Of a stretch of 64,000 nucleotides of DNA, positions 57,444 through 64,000 are shown piece after piece. This stretch comes from Mercurialis annua (lineage: Eukaryota > Streptophyta > Magnoliopsida > Malpighiales > Euphorbiaceae). The translations under genes and the position numbers were made by a program. Positions within the stretch are counted from its first letter, which is position 1. Each line of letters opens with the position of its first letter. The stretch is taken from contig NC_065574.1 in NCBI RefSeq assembly GCF_937616625.2, positions 5,146,001-5,210,000 of the forward strand, read 5' to 3'. The notes under the pieces were generated by a model. The model was not told the origin of the DNA. It did not search any database and worked only from the letters and a program-made list of their open reading frames with translations.

Positions 57444-59885
57444 ATGAAACAAGAACAAAATATGGGTTTTAAAAGAGGGGGAATTATATGGGCAAAAGTG
57501 CGAATACACCCCCAAAAATGGCGGCCCGCCATTGTTTTAAGCATCAAAGCTCACTGGGTTTTAGTTTCCTTCTTCACCAACTCCTCCCGTTACATTCTTG
57601 ATACGGACGTCTGTTCTTTTCAAGAAAACTACGAGTCTTTAGTTAAGACTGTTGAGAAGGGTAGCAAGGGAGATAAGTTATTGGATTTTGCTTTGAAATT
57701 GATTGCCAGTAAAGTTTATTCGAGCTTGAAATGCTGCTCTTGCCATTTCTTGATTTCGAGAAGAGAAGCGGAAATTCCGAGGAGGGAGAAATTGTTTCAG
57801 AGTGGGGCGGTTTTAGGGTTTGTTCTTGATGTGGCGGTTGAACCGTTTGTTGGTGATTCTGATTTGATTTATGCTGTTGGTATGGCTGCCAAGATTCATG
57901 CTTTTCGCCGTTTTATTGTTGGTAAGTGGAAGTTTTTCTTCATTTAATATTAATAACCCAATTGGGTACTTGACTATTTATTAAATCCCGGGATGTCGAC
58001 TGTCCACAAGCTCACATACCTGACAGTTCCGGGCTATAATGTCCAGTAGTCCAATCCCATGTAGCCGGAATTTTAATCAGTAATCATAGCGCCCAGATGG
58101 CTGAGACTTAGACCACCTGACCAAACCCGTATGGGCAATATTTGCCTATTTATGTTCTTTCATAGTAAAGTTTAAAAATAATTGAAGTGATTGATGATTG
58201 GCTGTGATAGTGATTGAATTGGGTGATTTTGATTTTCTTTTTTGGTTCTTTAAGTTTGTGTTTGTTGATTTTCTGTAGCTGTTTCATTTGTGTTACTGTG
58301 TTAGTGACATTGTGTTGATAAGATTTAGGGGGTCTTTGGGTAATACTGCAATGATAGTGCTTGATTAGTTTCGAGCAAAGATGGAACATAAGTTGGTATG
58401 AAAGTGAAATGTGCTAGCTAGGGATGACTTTAAGTAGCAGTGTTTCATGCACTTTCTACAGTGTTAGTCTCATTGTGTGGATGATGTTTTATGCTTGCTT
58501 TATCTGTGTTTTATTTAGTTTTTGCTTACGAGGAAACCACATCCCGTTAAAGTAAATACTTCACTTAATTGACCTCTCTCGTGTTTTTAGGATGAACTGC
58601 ACAGTAGCATTGTTTTCTGCAGCAGCATTTTTCTAACTTTGTTTGAATATCATGCGTTATTGTGTTTCTTCTTTCTGTTTTCTTTTTAGGTAAACCGGTA
58701 GCTCAAAAATCTGATACTCCACAGCTCGACTTCAAACTGCCGAATAAGGATCAAACTGACTTCAGGTCATGGAATGAAACTGAGCTGACAAAGACACCAT
58801 CAGTACATGAGATGCTACTAATGTTGCGTTCTCTTGCTTTAGATTCACAATATTTAAACAGGCAATGCTTGAGCACAGTGAAAAAGAATGTTTTGTTTTT
58901 CAGAAATTCGGTATGCCAAACTGGCTTGAATTCCATGTTTGAAAAATCCTCACATTCTCACAGCAGCAGTTGTCGCCCTCGATATATAAGAAGTCTTGAC
59001 GGGAATAATGGTAGAAATGTTTTGGCCCTCATGAAACCTTATGCGGCAAGCTCTATTAACTTCTCGGAGTTGAAAAGGCCTTATGATGATCACATTGATT
59101 CTGATTTTTGTTATAAGCGGTACAAGACTAAGCATCTCTCCTCGTCCAATGGAGCTAATGTTAACATTGAGGAAGAGAAAACTAAGGACAATATACGTTT
59201 ATGTGATGCTTTGATCTCAAAGCCTGCTCTCTCGGATATTTTCTTGAGGTTCTTCAATGGTGCATATGATTTTCTACACAGATTCAGAATAAGATCTAAA
59301 TCCAGTACATCAAGTGCAAGTGCAGAAACAATAAAGTACTTGCCCGCTCCCGATCCTACAGATCATTACAGCACCGACACTATAACCTATGCAAACATTA
59401 GAGGCAGCTCTATTGATGATAGGAAGCATGAGACACAGGTTAGTTCTGACGTAACTGTTATACCCGAAGAAGTAGAAAAACAATCGGGGCTTGATGCTCT
59501 CTGGGACTCGGACTATCTAAATTTGCACATCAAGTTTCCTAAAGATTCCAATCTTCCATCCAAGGAGGATTTGATAAGGAAATTCAGTCGATTTGGAAAA
59601 ATAGATTCGCATAAAACCAAAATCTGTACGCGGTTGCGTTCTGCTCAGGTGGTTTTCTTAAGCCATCTTGATGCGGCGACTGCTTATCAGTATGCAAAGA
59701 GGAAGAAAGTTTTATATGGAGGAGGAAATGTTCTGTTCTGGCTTCGACCAGATGAGAAACGAAGTGAATCCAAGTTTCGAGTCCCTTCGCCCAGCATTAA
59801 ATCATGCCTAAAGAAATCCGATAAAGAGGATAAGCGGCATGCCAAGAGGGTGAAGTTTATAATGGAAACTAATGATGAACCATGA
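57444..59885 (+). CDS. PWWP-domain protein with C-terminal RRM-like domain
   Basis: Two exons (57444-57921 and 58690-59885, donor g|gtaagt, acceptor tttttag|g) give 557 residues. Residues about 11-60 form a PWWP domain (GGIIWAKVRIHPQKWRPAI, then VLVSFF). The signature motif is degenerate: QKWRP replaces PWWP. The middle is low complexity and Ser-rich with basic clusters. Residues about 435-515 (LNLHIKFPKDSNLPSKEDL ... GNVLFWLRP) resemble the C-terminal RRM-like fold of plant PWWP (PDP) proteins. These nuclear proteins read histone methylation and take part in chromatin complexes. Met8 (MGFKRGG) is an alternative start. The gene converges on the SUVH gene. Specific function is unknown. Confidence 0.85.
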
Positions 59886-60375
59886 AGAGACATGGATGGC
59901 AGTAAACCAATCCAAGATTTTGTTGTATCCATTCCAGTGCAGGTGAATATTATTCTTGTGCTGTCTGTTCCCTTCAAAAAATGCAAGATTGTGCTTCAAG
60001 GGGTGAGCTGACATCTTATGTTTCTTTGGTGCGCCTTTTTAGCCAAGGATAGGGAAAGCTAGAAATTCTGTTGTGAATTAGTGGCCTTCACAAACTTTTG
60101 ACACCATCTTGAAAAATGATTTTGTTTGCTGTAATGTTTGAACATATATGCATCAGCTAGGCCAAGGCAATGTTCTAAATTCTTTATGATTTTTACGATA
60201 TACATAAAAACAGAACAAGTAAACAAAATACCAAATGATTTTTACGATTTAATCGGTCCAATAGCTTTCTATCTATCCAAATGAGTTGAATTGTGTTTTT
60301 GATTTGTAAGAAAGAATCAAACCAGATTGACCTCAAATTTTCAGTTTGTGATCGTCTTGTAAAGTGACAGAATTA
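59886..60375. other. 3' UTR of PWWP gene and intergenic
   Basis: Ordinary mixed sequence to about 60200, consistent with 3' UTR. No other gene seen. Confidence 0.45.
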
Positions 60376-60795
60376 GGGTAATTGTTCCTGACCATCACTG
60401 AACTTTCGAGTTTTTTCATTTTAGCCACTAAACTATTTTTTTTTTCATTTTGATCACTAAACTTTCATTTTTTTTCATTTTGATATTTCAGGTCAAAAAT
60501 GCTTAGGTGGCAGCCGGAAGTTGACATATGACAACCGGATTTTACAAGTTTTACTTTAAAGATTTATCACATATACATAATTTCACTTTGAAAATGAGTT
60601 TTTAGATCAAATAATGCATATATGGCAAGTTTTCAGGTTAAAAAAAATTAATTCCGGCTGCCACCTAAGCAATTTTGGCCGAAAAATACCAAAATGAAAA
60701 AAAATGAAAGTTCAGTGATCAAAATGAAAAAAAATAGTTTAATGACTGAAATGAAAAAACTCGAAAGTTCAGTGATCTTCAGGATCAATTACCCA
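60376..60795. mobile_element. Mutator-type MITE (foldback, family 4)
   Basis: 420 bp. The arms begin GGGTAATTGTTCCTGA and end with a near-complement (tcaggatcaattaccca). Long complementary text follows inside (cactgaactttcgagttttt; ggtggcagccgg against gccacc). Perfect 9-bp duplications acagaatta lie at 60367-60375 and 60796-60804. Confidence 0.85.
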
Positions 60796-60804
60796 ACAGA
60801 ATTA

Positions 60805-63093
60805 CTTTAAAGCTGCCAGAATCTGTGTTTACATGTATCCATCAGAAAGAAAAGTCTACTTATTTACTACTCTTGAATGAGGCTTTTATTGCAAGATGTA
60901 AGAATTCTCATTATGTGAAAATTCAATGAGTGGCAAGTATTCAGCAGCACACTGTCTTACTACCAAGTGCAGAAAGTATGAGAGGGGTTGTACACAAATG
61001 ATACAAAAGGTTGAACATTTCAGGGACTCGCACTGAAAATATAGTACAAAATACCTTAAAATTACAAATACAAGCACCGCAATACTACTTTGATTCTGTC
61101 CCTGCTCCACCAAAATCTAACTTACACTCCTTAACAAAAATTAGATGGCAGGGGTCCTATCTTCGGACGCCACAAGCTGAGTCTGCCATTAAAAAAAGAG
61201 GATCTGTCCTACCTGGCTAGTAAAGCTTGGAAGAAGAAAACTAACATTTAAAAATGCTGTGCCCATATGATGCTCGGAACATGCATAGTTCTTGCAGTTG
61301 CTGGAATGAATTCAGCTGTGCGAGTACATGAGATCAGAGTCTTAGGAACAATATAAAGAACGCGCAAGCAAGAGACAGGCTAAATGTTACGCAACCAATA
61401 AAATAAATATGTCTAATCAACTATGAATCCTTCACTGCAAACAAAAAACAGATCTGCCAGTTTAAAATCATTGCTCAGAGGATAAATTCCATTTAATAAA
61501 AAAGAAATGACAAATCTGCCACTCAGGTAATGATTTAATAATAGATGTAGGAAAAACTGAAAAAAGGTTATTTGTCAAAATGTGCATGCTAAATGCTTCC
61601 ACTTATTTATAAGACAAAATAGCTCCCTCATATTATTATTTTTTGTCAAAGATGGTAATCGACTCTTTAGAGTCTCAATTGTTAGTTTGTTAGTTACAGA
61701 GGCGTGGTTCGAACCCACAATCTCTTGGTGCACTTAGAGGTGCCTTAGCCATCCAAGCTAGGCCCACACTGGAATCAACATCATGAGGATTATGATTTTT
61801 TTTGTCAAAATAGCTCCCTCATAAGGATGCAACATCATGGAGTTTAAATTCCAAGAAGGCCAATCATAGAAAGATACAGCCGGGTTGGAAGACACAGAAG
61901 AACATTGACAGAGACAAGCAGAAAAGTTAAAGAATAGACAGAAAGAGACCACAGAACATTGTAAAAATCACATTCATGGGAGATAAAAGCATTTCAGTGT
62001 AGGGCAGCAACGTACATATCCACTGACTGTGAAAATTGATAATTACATTTTAAGAAAGCTAAAAAAATCGCTTTCAAAAATTCAAAGACAAACAAATTTG
62101 TACTCGAGGCTAGCAAGGCCACATATAATTCTAATTTTTCTCCTGCTCCTACAGTAATCCAATGACTTTCATCTGCTGCATCTAAAGGTCGATGCTAAAA
62201 CAGCCAAATTATGCAAAACAACCCTTCCTCTCTTAGGGGTGGTTCGATTCACTAAATTTTGGAAGGAATGAAAACAAAGAAGGGAATGTTTCCCATTATT
62301 TGTGTTTGCTTGGAAAAAATTAATTGGAATAAGATTCCCATCCATCATGACAATTAATTTCAATTACTTTTTCTTTATTTCTCATTCCTATTATCTACTC
62401 AACCAAATAATTTACTACATCAATTCTCATTCTTATTCTTGTTTTTATTCCTGACCTTGAACCAAATGGACCTCAAAAGCTCACATGTAATTCCCCATCT
62501 TAGAAACTTCACATGCAGCCCAATCTATTACTGTTTCCAAATGTTTATACACACCTATGCCTGAGTGTCCTCCCTTTTTTATTTCTACAAGCGCATCTTG
62601 ATAATTAATTTCACTACACAACACACCAAGTAAAGGTCTACTAGCTTAAGTACAAACCTATTTTATCTTAAAGATTAACACGCTAGCAACCTATAGGTGC
62701 TTCTTCCAAAAAAACAAAACAATTCCTAGGAAAACAAGTATCAAGTTCTTGATGCAGCTAAACACATGAGTAACATACACCACTTATAAAGCGCTAGAAT
62801 GTCAATTTGGAAAAAGTTTTATTCTTAGATTCTTCACATAGCTTAATATCTTCCCCAAATTACTTACATACTATAAACATAAATGTTGTCTTATATGCAT
62901 ATATTTTTTTTATATATATATATATATAGACAAGCAATATCCAACTTCAGAAAATCAAGTAAGCCTGTAGAAACCAAAGCAAATAATATCTTATATCAAC
63001 ATGAAATATTTAAAATAAACAAGAACTGGGTATGATAACAGACCTTTTCAGCTATGATATGCTTCCAGCCACCATGCTAGTTGTAGACAACCT
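60805..63093 (-). other. probable 3' UTR region of the SUVH gene
   Basis: On the minus strand a poly(A)-type aataaa lies at 60885-60890. The sequence at 60890-61450 is of ordinary, transcribed-looking composition. It may be a terminal 3'-UTR exon, with an intron between it and the stop codon at 63094. This is inference. The middle is AT-rich and includes a SINE (61633-61805) and a TA tract near 62905-62930. Confidence 0.3.
61633..61805 (-). mobile_element. tRNA-derived SINE with 18-bp target duplication
   Basis: On the minus strand, A box tagcttggatgg and B box gggttcgaacc lie about 40 bp apart, followed by a body and an A-rich tail (gacaaaaaataataa). Perfect 18-bp duplications caaaatagctccctcata lie at 61615-61632 and 61806-61823. 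The long, exact duplication indicates a fairly young insertion by LINE-type machinery. The tRNA part has extra 5' sequence and is not a functional tRNA gene. Confidence 0.88.
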
Positions 63094-64000
63094 TCAAGCA
63101 AAGGAACCCCGACATTTTCGGGAGCCACATAAGCATTTCTTTTTTCCATGTCGCACGTTATTGTCATCTGCAGCCTCATCTGAGCGTGAGACCCCATAAT
63201 CATAAGTCAACTCTGTCATAGGGGGTATGTGTTTCATTGCAAAAAATGCAACATGGACATAAGATTCATTGTTGGTTTCATATGCAACAGGCTGCCAAAA
63301 AGCATTTGGATCACAACTATGATTCATAAATCGAGCTACATTTCCAATATTCTTGGCATTAATGATTAAAGGAGAAGGGATATTGGGTTCTTCAGCAATG
63401 TCATTTTCATCCTCCTCTATTAGTCCAGATTCACAATTCCATTTGAATGGCTCATAAGCACGGGTTGAATCAAAGATATAATCATCGTCACCTTCTCCAT
63501 CTTGCTTTGCCTTGTCTTTTTCTATAACTTCACCTGCATATTCACAAATAAAAGTACCACCACGAATAGGATCCCATGATCGCAAACCCCAACCTCTATC
63601 CTTTGTTTTAAACACTTCCAAGCGAACTTTAAAACCAGTTTGAGACACTCGGTTCTTGCAGCTGGGAATGCATGGACATGTGGGACCACACTCATGAACC
63701 AATGGCCTCCTGTTAACAAGAACTCCATTGGCTGTATAAGGGAAGTCACCTCCATTTTTCCTAATGCAAGAGCAATTCAAATCACCTTGGGCACATGCAG
63801 TGCGACAGTTGCATCCATAAGAAGGCTCGGATAGTTTAAAAGATTTGACGTACTTAACAGTAGGGACATATGTGAAGTATGCGGGTCCCTTTTCTTCATC
63901 AACATCATTTACAAGGGAAACTGGTTGACTTTCAGCCCCAGAAGTGAGGTCTGGAAGAACTAGTCCAGCTCTTGTAATAATCCCTTCCTTCCACTGCTGA
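63094..64000 (-). CDS. SUVH: SUVH-type histone H3K9 methyltransferase, 3' part
   Basis: The frame is open from the window edge to the TGA at 63094-63096, giving the C-terminal about 302 residues without introns. A cysteine-rich Pre-SET region (GCNCRTACAQGDLNCSCIRK; CGPTCPCIPSCKNR) is followed by SET motifs DRGWGLRSW, FICEYAGEVI, ARFMNHSCDPN and ELTYDYG. The Post-SET is CLCGSRKCRG. The key NHSC and Tyr residues are present, so the domain looks catalytic. Wording near SET is closest to SUVH1/SUVH3. Family members deposit H3K9 methylation or, for SUVH1/3, read DNA methylation to support transcription. The SRA domain and start lie beyond the window. Confidence 0.92.
   Translation of the reverse strand, partial: QQWKEGIITRAGLVLPDLTSGAESQPVSLVNDVDEEKGPAYFTYVPTVKYVKSFKLSEPSYGCNCRTACAQGDLNCSCIRKNGGDFPYTANGVLVNRRPLVHECGPTCPCIPSCKNRVSQTGFKVRLEVFKTKDRGWGLRSWDPIRGGTFICEYAGEVIEKDKAKQDGEGDDDYIFDSTRAYEPFKWNCESGLIEEDENDIAEEPNIPSPLIINAKNIGNVARFMNHSCDPNAFWQPVAYETNNESYVHVAFFAMKHIPPMTELTYDYGVSRSDEAADDNNVRHGKKKCLCGSRKCRGSFA

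Noticed and set aside
57950..58140. GC-richer segment in the PWWP gene intron as a SINE
   Set aside because: tggtcaggtgg resembles an A box on the minus strand, but there is no B box and no target duplication.
61680..61770. tRNA gene candidate
   Set aside because: A and B boxes are present, but the arms do not fold as a full tRNA and the unit lies in a SINE with an 18-bp target duplication.
1..64000. CRISPR arrays, operons, rRNA or prokaryotic mobile elements
   Set aside because: The window is plant nuclear DNA with spliced genes; no regularly spaced repeats or bacterial gene order were seen.

Overview
This is a nuclear window from a flowering plant, very probably a eudicot. It is AT-rich and its genes are split by short GT-AG introns. 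Intergenic space is packed with small plant-type transposons: Helitrons, Mutator-, Stowaway- and Harbinger-type MITEs, tRNA-derived SINEs and a SMART/TRIM retroelement. The genes belong to plant families (OBL1 lipase, P3A H+-ATPase, RTFL/DVL peptide, PSY1R-like receptor kinase, SUVH methyltransferase). I cannot name the species from sequence alone.

Layout: 0.8-3.3 kb, OBL1-type class-3 lipase (+). 3.3-11.7 kb, a transposon field with a solo-LTR candidate and a composite Helitron. 12.05-13.9 kb, an intronless nuclear poly(A) polymerase gene (+). 14.2-21.9 kb, a 21-exon AHA10/PH5-like proton ATPase (-). Its last intron holds a 1.9-kb Helitron and its last exon is frameshifted. 22-30 kb, intergenic with a SMART element, a second Helitron and a Mutator MITE. 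30.26-30.43 kb, a 56-residue RTFL/DVL peptide gene (+). 33.4-37.8 kb, a 13-exon membrane-anchored metallophosphoesterase of the Ted1/PGAP5 type (-). 37.87-40.0 kb, a 2.1-kb long-inverted-repeat Mutator-like element that begins 41 bp upstream of that gene's start codon. 40.7-44.0 and 48.3-51.5 kb, two tandem PSY1R-like LRR receptor kinases (-); the first is frameshifted and the second intact. 57.4-59.9 kb, a PWWP-domain protein (+). 63.1-64.0 kb, the 3' part of a SUVH1/3-like histone methyltransferase (-), cut by the window edge.

The genes are independent single transcription units and do not form a pathway. The PWWP protein and SUVH enzyme are convergent neighbours that both act on chromatin; this may be chance. 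The notable theme is transposons remodelling host genes: a Helitron inside the ATPase tail intron, a foldback Mutator element in a 5' flank, a retro-type poly(A) polymerase, and a receptor pair that differ by a frameshift and a small insertion with a visible empty site. Splice coordinates were derived by hand from reading frame, GT/GC-AG sites and family similarity; no transcript evidence was available.
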